Source of the DNA: Amanita rubescens
Taxonomy: Eukaryota; Basidiomycota; Agaricomycetes; Agaricales; Amanitaceae
NCBI GenBank assembly: GCA_015039365.1
Contig: WION01000465.1
Span: forward strand, 1-41,541
Direction of reading: 5' to 3'
DNA length: 41,541 bases
Numbering within the stretch: position 1 is the first letter of the stretch; each line of letters starts with the position of its first letter. Below, piece after piece: positions 19,585 to 33,202 of the stretch. Both the position numbers and the translations under genes were made by a program. Under the pieces are notes generated by a model. The model ran no database searches. It worked only from the letters and a program-made list of their open reading frames with translations, and was not told where the DNA came from.

Positions 19585-22264
19585 ATGGGCAGTGGTAACA
19601 ATCATTGCTCGTTCGTTTTACTGGCGGAGTTCCACATTTATGAAGGAGCCCAGCTAAAATATCAATTCCCTCAACCACTTGGAATCAATGAAGGAATGCT
19701 AGCCATGTCCATGCTCCCCGATGGCGCGGAGACGCAGTCAGATGACTGGACAATTTTCTTCCTCAACCAGACGCCATTCAATACAATATCACCTGTATTG
19801 GCGTTGGAGACGCCCGACTATTCCGGTGAAAAGCAAGGGGAGAGGCAAGAATTACTATGTGTTCTTAATCTTGTGCGAACAAAGAAGGATAAAACGCTGA
19901 ACCGGTGGGCATGTATCATTATCCACGTTACATTGACCTATCATCAGCCATTAGCGGCGCAAAGGTCCTCGCATTAGCCATCTGTACCCGTCACCCATAC
20001 ATACAGATATTCAAGGTTGGTGACATATGGCGCATCAGCCATGATTAATCCAAGTAGGATATTGATGCGCAAAAGCCCTTTCTTCTACTAGCTCTCGATG
20101 ATTACTTTTCAGATCCATCCCAAGATTGCTTAGCCCGCCTTTTCGATGCTGTAAACTCCATGGATCTGTCGTTAGTTCCGTGGTTGACGAGGCACGAAAA
20201 GTTGGTCATGCGCTTCTCAGAACGAAAGGATATTTTTGCAGAGAAGTTCCCACCTATAGTGCCGCGAGATGCACAACTATGTAACGCTTGCGGTAGCTCA
20301 CATGGGACTACAAGCACCTGCGATCGCCCTCCCAGCACTTCAAGAGGGTCAATTTCAAGTTTCGAGGACGGATTTCTGGTGAAAAACAGCGAACAAGTTC
20401 AAAGTAAAGGTAAAGAAGATTTGCGGGCAAGATGATGAGCTGAGGGACTTGGTAGAACGCGGATATTACCAAGAACAGCAACCATCCTCTGATTCAACAT
20501 TCTCTCTTGGCGAGAGTGCAGTCTGGGTTGCGACACTGCCCGGTTATTGCGATAACCATGCCCACTTTCGAACTGCTATAACAAAGGACACCCATTTCTA
20601 TCATACGATCGTTGCTTATAGAGATCACCACCTGCCTATTAAATTACCTTTGTCAACTTTTCCCGAGGAAGTGGGTGATGTGCGTCTGGTTCCGCGCCTT
20701 AAGTGACAATGGAAGTAACTTCTAACACAGTACTCACTTATCACTCTTATCAAAGTATTCTCTTCGCACCAGTTAGTCTCCGGTCCTCAACACCCTCACT
20801 TGCACACAAACGGACCGCAGACACATCCTATAATCATACTTTTTAATGCCCTGGTTACTGGCAAGAGCATTATATTCTTGGGCCACAAAAAACCCGCAGG
20901 CGACGTCTCCAGCTTCGTCCTTGCTGCCTGTGCTCTGGGTTCTGGTTGTGGCGTAGTGCTCAGGGGATTTATTGACAGAGCATTTCCCTATGCCAACCTT
21001 GAGAACCGCGATGAATGGGAAAATGTGTAAGTATGGCATCTATCTCCCAACCAATTCTGATAGACATGGGCGGAACAGCCCTGCTTACATTGCAGGTGTT
21101 ACAAACCCCATTTTTTTGTCTTCACGGGCATGGGATTTATTGTTGGATATAGGTTCTGGGGCCGTCACCATTTCCAAAGACATCCATACCAGATATCCAC
21201 TTTCAAATTTACAAATCATACAATCGTCACGTTTTGGGACTTTGAAATCTGACAATCCTATTGCAAGCGAGGACGAGGTTGCGCGTACCTTGAAGGAGTC
21301 AAGAGCAGACAGCGGGACAAAAATTGACTACAATGCCGACAAGAATTTTATTGATGATGTTCGTCTGACAGCGGTTCATCTCATCACGATCTGACGGCAA
21401 ACAGATACGTGCTGCCATTGAAGATCACTTTGGAGAAAACCTTGTTCGGATGAGATTCACTGAATATGTAATGCGCTTTGTTCGCCTAGCTTCCAAGTAT
21501 GAAGAGGAAACAACGGGCGTTTCCCGGATTGGATACCCAACATCGACTTTTGTGGATGGTACAACGGAACGTCATACACAACTCGGAAGTGGGATTTTCT
21601 TTAGTGACGAAGCATCGTGCATACGCGAATTAAATGCAAATGCACATCGAATACAAGCATGGAGGACAACCAACAGTTATAGGTACTGCGTGATTGTAGG
21701 TGTGTGGGCTCAATATGATACAATACTGACAGCTCTCGACCAGGACTTTGCTAGACAGTTGTCCAGTAGCTCGATCAAGGGCGTTGATGTTCTCCATCAG
21801 GTTCTTCGCCTAAAAAACGCAAAAAATATATCAGATGCAGAGGTTTACGTGATTATGAGAACACTAGCCGATAATACGAAGACCTATGGACAGGTTATAG
21901 AGGTAGAAAGGCTATCCAACAGGCCCTCATGAACTAATACATGGCACAGCTTCTCTCTTACCTCGTGCCATATGGTGGAGGTCTGGCTCATCTAGGGTTC
22001 TGTCTGTTCCATCAACGAGAGTCGGTTCGCGAAGCGACTATTCAATTATTCAATCAGCTTCGGGCGTATCCTGTGCAGTTTCTTTGTCAAGATTTTAATG
22101 TTTAATTCATGCCGGTTTGACAGGTGGGGGTGCAATTCCTGCAAACACTCAATCATTTTCAACGATACGCCTTCGTTCGACAAGCATTCGGTCGAGAACA
22201 AAGTGGAAATGAGGATAAGAAGGCAAATCACCAGAAGGTGGTCGATACTTCCTGTCGCTTTTGA
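19585..22264 (+). CDS. AFI1: Afi1-type DENN-domain protein (Arf-interacting, polarity)
   Basis: The N-terminus (CSFVLLAEFHIYEGAQL, QFPQPLGINEGMLAMSMLPD, DWTIFFLNQTPFN) is the Afi1 domain. Later parts (THPIIILFNALVTGKSIIFL, SSFVLAACALGSGCG, GFIDRAFPYANLENRDEW, NPIFLSSRAWDLLLDIGSG) are the DENN-type SPA1 region. Ten exons join in phase with introns at 19905-19954, 20016-20075, 20404-20455, 20680-20730, 21027-21078, 21359-21404, about 21690-21743, 21903-21949 and 22073-22123. The second intron end at TTAG rather than CAG is needed to read RRGAKVLALAICTRHP. The stop is at 22262-22264. In yeast, Afi1 is a docking factor for the GTPase Arf3 at sites of polarised growth; that role is inferred here from family membership. 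The gene appears intact. Its start lies only about 250 bp from the Helitron's AT-rich end, so the element may have altered its promoter. An alternative upstream first exon cannot be excluded. Confidence 0.88.
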
Positions 22265-22559
22265 TTATGTGATATTTACTACGTAATTCACCATCGCTAG
22301 CGTGTCACAGGCAGGGCACACACATGAGCGCTGAGCGGGCCAGCACCGCAGGGCAACCTGCGCGACGAATACTTACATAAGCAATAGAAGGGAACTTTAC
22401 AGTGAATGGCGGAAAAACCTGTCTGCGATGCAGGTTCGCCTCTTTTTTCTTCCATATCCCTTCTCCGCGCGGCTTAGTTTGACCGTTAGAAAGCGGAAAG
22501 TGACAAGTCTTTTTCAGCCCCACGCGATTCCATTTTCAACTTCTGCCCTTGATAACGGT

Positions 22560-24070
22560 GTGATGGCATGAAGCCAGCGTGCCAACAATGCATAAGATCC
22601 AGGAAAGGTAAAGTATACGAGCACGACGATGGCAAGGGGAAGACCAAAGCCCAACTCCTCCGTGAACACATCGTTAGGCTTGAACAGAGAATACGAGAGC
22701 TAGAGGTTCCTGTAGCCGTGACGCTCTATGACCCTCATGTACACTCTCGTCTTCATCGTCCTTTGGTTCTCCCGTCGGTATGCATCCATCAGTCCCCCCC
22801 CCCGTTCCCCTTACCCGTCAGGTGAGGTCAAATAGCAGATTAGCGGACCTTGCCAATATTTCCCTACAGATTCGCCTGCTTCACCTGAAACGTCGTCGCA
22901 GTTTCATCACATCAATCGTATATAGAATGTACCCTCCACTTTCTCGTGCAAGAGATAATCCCCAGTGGTCACCGGGTTAGTTGACAGCCTCCTCTTGACC
23001 TTGCTCAGATGTGGTAAGTGCACCGCTTCTGCCGCTTGTCCGACCGTATTGAAACTGTACTACTTCATGATGGATATATTTACTCCACATCGCCATCAAT
23101 GCCACTGTGGACGGCTTCGAGAGAGCTTGACACGTCCATTAATTGAGCAGAAACACCCAGCATTGCCATATATTCTTGCTTCGCCTCCCGCCCAGAACCC
23201 CTGTGGATCATTATCTCGAGCTAGCCCTCAAGGAAATACCTGACACATTACGCGGAGCGGAAAAGATCATTGATATCATCCAAACCTCCTGTTTACTCTC
23301 TTTAAATTTTTTGGCAAACGGGCGATACATGGAAGGCGGTTAGCACGCCAGTGCTGCTGCCCCTCTTGCCATGCAGCCTGAGAATGCCCTTGGTGACAGA
23401 AACTTATCTCCACCACATCTATGATTATGACGAGACTGGCGAAAGCTTTGAATTGAAGCATCCTAGAAGTGATATCAAAGTGGGCGAAAGAACCTTGACC
23501 TTTTGGCAGGTTTACAATCTGGATCGCTGCTGGTTCGTTGTTCTGCGTAAGCCAGCCGTCATACCGGATAACATGTACTCGATTACTTGTCCATGGCCTT
23601 CAAATACGGAACGGTATGTATGATCAATCCGTACACTTGCTTGGTACCATCAGATTTTGAAAATGGTCGATGTCTTGCAAGATGTGCAGGCACTCGAAGA
23701 CAGCGTTGCCCATTTTCTGTCAACGCTCGTTAACTTGGACGCACGATGATCCACGTCTGATGATGCAATGTCGTTTGAAAAATGCGCCCGTGCATTATTA
23801 TCATCAAATAGCTGTGCTGATCAAGACTTCGCCTTCCTTGATCCTATCATAGGAGTGAGTCTTGTGTATCATTAAAATTGATCCCTTGACTTCTCTTCGC
23901 CGAAGCTTCGCTGGTCGATTTTTGGAGACTTCTTGATTCAAGAAATGGACTCAATAGAATCTACGTGCATTTATGAGCACGGGCGACGAACGGAATGATC
24001 TCGGCACGGTATTCTGCATTAACGTGCCCATGCCCGAGATTATCACTCGTAGTGATTGCTATTATCCCGC
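22560..24070 (+). pseudogene. decayed Zn(II)2Cys6 transcription factor with fungal TF middle homology region
   Basis: Recognisable pieces appear in changing frames. The tail of the zinc cluster and its coiled coil (KPACQQCIRSRKGK then LLREHIVRLEQRIRELE, 22568-22710) is followed by a piece at about 23060 (DIFTPHRHQC), then ALKEIPDTLRGAEKIIDI at 23225-23280, LSLNFLANGRYMEGG (23297-23341), TFWQVYNLDRCWFVVLRKPA (23500-23560), and ADQDFAFLDPIIG ending at about 23853. These are in the right order for the fungal-specific TF domain. Stops and indels separate them. The position of the sixth cluster Cys reads Tyr (KVYEHDD), and the first Cys residues are not found upstream. The zinc-binding site and the reading frame are therefore both broken. 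It lies directly after the Afi1 gene and before the exporter gene. Confidence 0.7.
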
Positions 24071-24424
24071 AGCTCCATACATCGCTCGATTCGGAAAACG
24101 CCTAGCTCCACCATCATCATTATAATCTGTGGATTATGCACGATCATCTTACCAACGACAGAGCTACATATGCCTCTACACGGACTCCACCCTGGGACAT
24201 CACTTTTACTTTCAACCCTCTAGGACTCCTGCTAATCGGACTTTTTCATATTCGCTGGTCAAGGGCATTGTTCACATTTTTTACAGCATGATATAAAATT
24301 GGATATCTGTATTGTTATATTTTAAATATTTTTTCAGTACTTACATAACTACTTGTAAACATTCGTACACATAGATGTGAGATTCACACTACAATAAGTA
24401 CCTCAAGCCTGGTTTTTTCTTTCA
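24071..24424. other. upstream region of the exporter gene
   Basis: Non-coding as far as I can see. It includes an AT-rich block at about 24280-24400 (ATATAAAATT, TTTTAAATATTTTTT) directly upstream of the exporter start, a plausible core promoter region. Confidence 0.4.
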
Positions 24425-27400
24425 ATGCAACAACAGCGTAACCAAGAGGAATTCGACGGCACCTTTTCCTCACCGTCAGATGGACCTTCATATGACTTCA
24501 TGTCAAGCAGTTCACGTAGCTCTGCAATGGAGAGCGATGGGCCCGGGGGGGACCTTTATGACGCTTCATCCCAGCGATCTGTTGGACTCTCCTTCACTTC
24601 TCTCAGAGAGTCAGAGCGGACGTGGACTATGTTTACTCAATTGATGGAAAACGGCGGTCAACTCACTCCTACATCGCTGCCGTCGGACGAACCCCTTAGC
24701 GCCCCCAACGTCTCATCTGAACCTCCGCCTAGGACCTGCGCTTCTCCAGCGGAGTCAATCGCCACATCTATCTTATACACTCACCCCCATACCTCCTCTG
24801 CGGCTTCGAGCAAACATCCCGATATTCCAGAGAATGACCGTGGAGTTCACGACCAGAGCCTACCGTTTAGCAGACTGCCTCCTGATTCGAGCATTCACAA
24901 GGGTCCAAAGTATCGATGGATTTCACTATCTCCCCTTCACCGCAACGTACTTAAATGCTCCATCGCTTACTTCATAGCATCTCTCTTCACGTTTTGTCCC
25001 TACTTTTCGGGTCTGATTAGTGACTTAGTATCATATGGTCCTGGAAGACAGGGGCCAACACCAAGTGGTCACATGGTTGCGACAATGTGAGTGCTTTTTT
25101 TATACAGCTTAATCTCACTCTATGTTAATTTATCTATCCCAGTGCCGTCTATTATAACCCAGCTAAGACCATCGGAGGGATGCTCGAGGCAGATGTTTTC
25201 TGTATATTTGGGCTATTATACGCAAGCATTGTTTGTTTGTCTTGCATGTCCCTGTTCTGGTGGCTAGAACTGCAACCAGGCTGGGAGTGGCTCGGCGACG
25301 CTATTGCAATCGCGTGGATTGGTATGAGCATGAGTGTTGTTGCTTGGATGAAAGCATGGATGGTAATTCCACATACACAAGATATTATGAAATGTACTGA
25401 TTAGCCACCTACAGGGTAGTCCTACGTTTAACACTGGTGGCTAAACATTTCTTCTGCTTCTTTTGACATACTCTAACAGTCATTCAGCATGTAGTATGAT
25501 GTCTATTATCATCTTTGTGGTGTGAGGCTTTCACCTCTTTTTGGATCCACAGCACATAGCTTACTGCCACCAGCCTTGTAAAGGAAGGTGGTCTGATAAC
25601 TCTCCTTCAAGTCTCGGCAATCGTGGTTTGTGGTTCTGTTGTCTCAAATTTTACCTGCTGTATGTTCTGGCCACAAACTGCTACAACGAACCTCGAGAAA
25701 AACATAGCACAAACATTGGGATCATTTTCAACGTTGTTGACTAGATTGACAGACACGTTTTTACTGGAAAATAACTCGGTGCCTTCTAATGTGACGCAAG
25801 ATAAACTTCACAAGGCCATTGAGGATCATCAAAACAGTTTTACGAAACTGAGAAAAAACCTGAATGAATCCCGGAATGAACGGCTGTACACGTCATGGAA
25901 GGACTATGAAGGGGTTGTCGATAGCATGAACCGCCTCGCCCAACATCTGAACGGTTTGAGGAGCAGCACGAAATTACAGCACGAATTGACCGTAGGGTAC
26001 ATTTACCAAGGGCATCCGCATTTCAGTCCAGGAAACCTACGTGACCCCGACCAGCGCGACGAAACGGATGATTTTGGAGTGAAGGCCGCTGCATCTATTT
26101 TTAAGACTCTTGTAGATGAGCTGAGTCCCCCATTAAAGGCTCTGAAGGTAAGATGGAATCATACTTGTAATATACGGGCTCAGGAGAAACATTAAGGTTG
26201 CCTGTGTTTATACCCTAGAAAAGTTGCACGATGCATTTGAGCAAATGCATGCGAATCACCAGGATGATGAAACAACACTTAAATCACAAGATTTTGCCCA
26301 GTTGATTGAAGCTATCGATGTAGCGTTGAAGCATTTCAATGCCACTTCGGACCGCGCAATCTTAAGGGCATATCGACAAGATGGTGTCAGAGAAAGTTAT
26401 CGCAACTTAAGTGGTCCGATCCCATATGTCAAGCCTGGAGACAAAAGCGCAGGACCGAGACCCGCATCAATGGCCCAAGAACACGAAATTGTTTTTCTTG
26501 TGTATTTGTAAGATTATGCTATGTGACAAACGTGATATCTTACAAACAAATTCCTTCCACCTATAGCTTCATATTCACACTTGAAGAATTCGCCCGGGAA
26601 CTAATTTTGTTGGCCGAGTGCATTGAACGTGTGTACGTACAAGCCAGGCGCCAGTCGAGTCCGCGTTTCCTCCTGCAGTCAGCCGTACGGCTACTGTCAA
26701 TCCGAAAAGCGAAACGGCGGCAAAACTATGAACAACGTATAAGTTTGCGAAGAAGCCTGTGTAAGTCATTACCAGCCTCAACGGTATAGACAGCACTTAC
26801 CAACTTCTGTAAAGCCCATATCATCCCCATGAATCGTAGATTCCAATCAAGTTTCCCGAAAATTCATCCGCACGCTCCCGATACGATTCAAACACCGTCG
26901 TGGAACCAACTCTCGAGGACTGGGAAATTTAAAAAAGTACTCTGGACATTCGGCAAGGCTCTTGGACAGCGAAAATCGAAATATGCGATCAAAGCAGGAT
27001 TGGCGACAGCCCTGCTAGCCTCGCCAGCGTTTTTCGACGCAACGCGACCGCTCTTTATTGAATATTGGGGCGACTGGGCCTTGATATCAGTGAGCTATTT
27101 TCACTGACTACGTCAGATTGCTGCTATTATACTTCTCTCAGTGCTTTGTTGTTCTCTCACCAACGATTGGTGCTGTAAGTCACGTTAAAATAAAATACCA
27201 TTGACCCATCTCACCCAAAGGGTCAGACCAATTATCTTAGCATACACCGGATACTAGGTACAATGTGGGTAGTTTCCCACCCCGAACAAACAATATGTTA
27301 ACTGGAGTACTGTGCAAAGATTTGGAGCAGCTGTAGCAGCTGGAATTTTCTCCGTGTTTCCCGACCGCCCAATCATTCTCTCCATTTTCGGCTTAGTCTT

Positions 27401-28677
27401 CTCAATGCCATGCTTTTATTATGCTTTGTCCAGGCCTCAGTATGCTTCTGCATCGCGGTTTGTTCTCCTGACGTACAACTTGACGTGCTTATACAGGTAA
27501 GACATGATAGATTTGCTTCAAATTGATTGACTGACCACACTAAGCTACAACCTACGGGAGAAATATGTGGATGTCATGGATATAGCACTCTATCGTGGAA
27601 TGGCGGTGACAGTGGGAGTATTGTGGGCAGCGATCATTTCTAGGCTTTGGTTGCCTTCAGAAGCACGGCGAGAGCTGAATAAAGAACTTGGAGAGTTGAG
27701 CTTCCCATCACTACCGTCGTATGGCAATGCCTAATAAAATATTATATAGATTCTGCTTAAACCTGGGATGGCTTTACACTCGCCTTGTGGCATCCAACTC
27801 TCTTGTATTTGATAATCGTGGAGAACGTGAAAGCAACTCACCATGCGACAGCAACAGATCTTTGCTGATCGAAGACAGGGGGATAATTTTGCATGAATCC
27901 GTCAAAGAGTTCATGTCAATGTGAGTGCGTCGCTTAGCAGAATAATTGATGAAGAATTTGGCCACAGGGAACTACATTTGCAAATCAAATTAATTGAGAT
28001 ACAAGGACTATTGGCACAAGCACAACATGAGCCTCGTCTCAAAGGACCTTTCCCCGTTCTTTTATACCGGGACGTCTTGACTAGTTTACAGGCAATTATG
28101 GATAAGTTACACAGTGTGAGGTGCGTCATGACGCGAGAGGAGTGGTGAGTTCCTACTTGGCATCCTGTCATCCATTGTTGTTCATTTACCACAGGTGCAC
28201 GGTTAGCGGACACGATTGAACCTCTTAAATTCAATCTACTTAATTATCTTCGCATAGACGGTTACACGTGATTTCATCCTCCCTGTTAACAAGGAAAGGC
28301 GGGAAATGGTTGGCAATGTTATTGTCACCCTCTCGATCCTTGGTTCTGCCTTTCATCTCAAGGCACCACTACCACCTTATCTTCCCCCGTGTGAGACATC
28401 CAGGCAACGATTGGTATGTTCTTCGTGCTGTCAAATGCTATGACCTGACGCTAGTTCACATACATAGGTCAATGCAATTCGCAAGCTGGACGTTGTTAGA
28501 GAAAGGAATGTCAAGGGTTCGAGGCAGCTTTTATACTTCGCGTATGCGTTAACAATGAAGGGTGTGACGGAGGAACTCGAGAAATTGGGGAGGACTTTGC
28601 AGAGTGCCTTTGGGGTCATTGGCCAGACCCCCAAGGAATTCGAGGCTTTGTTTGCTCATCAAGATAGTGCTGCGTAA
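24425..28677 (+). CDS. ArAE/FUSC-type membrane exporter (DUF2422-DUF2421 architecture)
   Basis: The start is ATG 24425. A Ser/Pro-rich cytosolic N-terminus of about 180 residues precedes the first membrane bundle: LHRNVLKCSIAYFIASLFTF, then after the intron 25087-25142 IAVYYNPAKTIGGMLEA and several hydrophobic helices to about 25670 (ER-transporter 6TM N-terminal family). A long soluble helical part follows (25690-26780). A second bundle starts at KYAIKAGLATALLASPAF and contains WGDWALIS, FVVLSPTIGA, FGAAVAAGIFSVFP and YVDVMDIALYRGMAVTVGVL, the FUSC/aromatic-acid-exporter signature. The C-terminal soluble part ends QTPKEFEALFAHQDSAA with the stop at 28675-28677. At least 14 short introns are needed, including a 22-nt exon near 25413-25434 (GSPTFNT). 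Frames join well and no lesion was seen. Proteins of this family are proposed to export aromatic acids or similar compounds; the substrate here is unknown. Confidence 0.82.
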
Positions 28678-29708
28678 ATATATGTATGAACATAGACTAT
28701 CACTCTCAACTTCCACCGTGGTCCGTAAGACATTCACTGAGATCTTCGAATAATTCAAGCAGCATCTGTACAGTAAAGTATGAAGCTGCCCCAGTAATTT
28801 AATGGTATATCACACTCACGGAGTCCGGACCCTGGTCAACCACAACGGTGCCATAAGAGATGAGCCACGATTCATAAGAGCCGTCTTGAACCAGTCCCAA
28901 TTCTCAGTCCCCAGCAATGTCATCCTCAAATTATTGTAGGGCACTGCACCGGCCCGGCTGACCCAAAGAATCCAATCGCTGCACACGCATGTGGATGTGC
29001 GGGGGTTATTCCGATATGGCTGCGTATGCCATGAAACGGGCGAAATAACTTAACGGTCCTATAGTATCAATTCACCTAACAGAATCGTCAGCGTCACCTT
29101 TCAACATTGAATGTCCTTCAGTGTAAGGATATTTGCCGTAATTCATTTGCCAATGACCAAGCCCAAGAGCAAGCCACCGAGACTGATAACTTGGTTTCAT
29201 TACGATAGGTTGTAAGTTTCTGCACACAAGTCTGGGGTCTGGCATTTTGAACCGTCCTGCCGGCGGTATGTGAGATCATTGCTGCGCCAGTTGGAGGCAA
29301 TTGAAAGCCGTCTTCTGAAAAAAATTCAACCAATGAGTATGGAGCCTTGGCTCAGCGGTTCATTCAAATGGAGACGAATATGTATGATGTTGCGAAGTAG
29401 AGCAGGGCGCATGAAATTGAATGCATAAAGAGCAAGTGATTTTGGTGTAAATGGGTCGATTAGATATGCTGAAATTGAATACGCTGAAATATCAGGTTAC
29501 TACTATACTTAATAACCTCGCTGGCCCAAAAGACAAGATAAACTAGAGTAGTGATAGTGAACGTTGAGATATCCACCGCTTAGCTAATTGCTTGATTAGG
29601 CTTAGATCGTTGGTTCAGTTCATGGTGTCCTTGCGGCTTTGTTCCTTTGATTACATCGCGACCACCATCTGTGTTACTTAACCTTCCTGTTGCGAAGCAT
29701 TTACTCTT
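28678..29708. other. intergenic, about 1 kb
   Basis: No coding exon supported on either strand. The only frames are short (about 70 codons) and do not join. It separates the exporter gene from the checkpoint kinase gene and would contain the kinase promoter. Confidence 0.5.
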
Positions 29709-32057
<2,349 letters not shown>

Positions 32058-32511
32058 GTTGAATTCGGGTGAAGTTTGTTTGCTTTATATCATCATTGTT
32101 ACTACACATGTATGCCGACGTTGGGTTCTTTTAGTTAGATGAGTTGTAGGTTAAGCAATAGTACTCAGATACCAAGAAATGAGTTCATGTTTCAAAAATA
32201 CATCAATAGGAGGAAAATGATTATTTCTTAACCTCGGTCACATTTGCAGTCTTGAGCGAAGTTACGTTTTTTTTTCGCATACCGCGGCGGCTTTCCGAGG
32301 GATATACGCAAGTCAGGGAACGACGCTGGCATTGTCTAAATGGACTAATCTTAGTTACAGTTTCAAGCATAGAGCGAATTCGCTCACCCACAAGTCTTCT
32401 CTTTCGTCCCAGGTATGGGTGGGCCGCACGCAATTTTGCGAGCCCTGCAAAACAGGCACGCGAGAGCCGGTTTTTTGTCTGTCGTTCGCTTGTTTTGTTG
32501 CAAACTATAGG
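32058..32511. other. convergent intergenic region
   Basis: Lies between the 3' ends of the kinase gene (+) and a small minus-strand gene. It contains a T-run near 32268-32276. No exon is supported, and terminator signals are not distinctive. Confidence 0.45.
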
Positions 32512-33159
32512 TTACAAGTGGTGAACAGGGGGTGCTAGGCAGGTCAGTTTCATGACGAACCGGATGGGTAGCTTGTCACTCTGCGACAGCTGTGTAAGAA
32601 GCGGATGGGACTCCCGGCGGCGTCTTCGCCCGTCTGGTCGACAAACCGGAAAACTATTTTGAACGTTGGGAACAAGCTGAGGTACCTGTTGCGTTACGAT
32701 TGATGGAGAATGACCAAACGATGGCATCCATGGCGGTTCGAATATCGGACTATTAAGGTCGCCGGAAGTAGGAGACATATTCATTGTATGTTGCATGCAT
32801 TGAACGTGAACATCGGGAGGGTGTCTAACGTCGGTAGAAGGGTCGCAATTGATCCGGACCTGAGGATATGTTATCGATGGGCAAGGGGCGCACTGCTGCG
32901 GGGTTAGACATGCTTATATTGGCCTTACAGGACTCACAGTAGATTCAGATGAGATATTTGCTAAACTCAGAACATAGGAAGAACTATATCCAATGTGAAA
33001 GTACTCGTTGGACCGAGCTTGAGGGAAGACAGCGTAGAATAGCTCATCCTGTTCACGCAATGTGTCTGCAAAAGAGGGAGCGGAATCAGCAGGAAATGAG
33101 GACATGGTGAAGATGAACAACGGGCGACGATTTAGAAGATTGTAGTCGAAGTCAACCAT
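32512..33159 (-). CDS. uncharacterised small protein, two exons
   Basis: Exon 1 is 33159-32938 (start MVDFDYNLLNRRPLFIFT, a true ATG) and exon 2 is 32895-32512. They join in phase 0 through a 42-bp intron (GTGAGT...CGCAG), giving about 201 residues. Exon 1 contains SFADTLREQDELFYAVFPQ. Exon 2 contains QCAPCPSITYPQVRINCD and a Pro/Ser-rich stretch (SGDLNSPIFEPPWMPSFG), then GRRRRRESHPLL, a possible nuclear localisation signal. I recognise no domain. Clean splicing and continuous frame over both exons support a real gene. The start lies close to the 3' end of the acyltransferase gene on the same strand (about 44 bp). Confidence 0.6.
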
Positions 33160-33202
33160 AACGCGTTCTGCCGTGATCTACACGTCCGAGTATAGACTCT
33201 GT

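Noticed and set aside
19277..19605. Three overlapping minus-strand frames of 90-104 codons
   Set aside because: They overlap each other and the Afi1 promoter, have no splice or domain support, and reflect a GC-rich stretch with few stops.
20400..20460. Frameshift in the Afi1-type gene
   Set aside because: A canonical 52-bp intron (20404-20455) joins the two frames in phase, so no lesion is needed.
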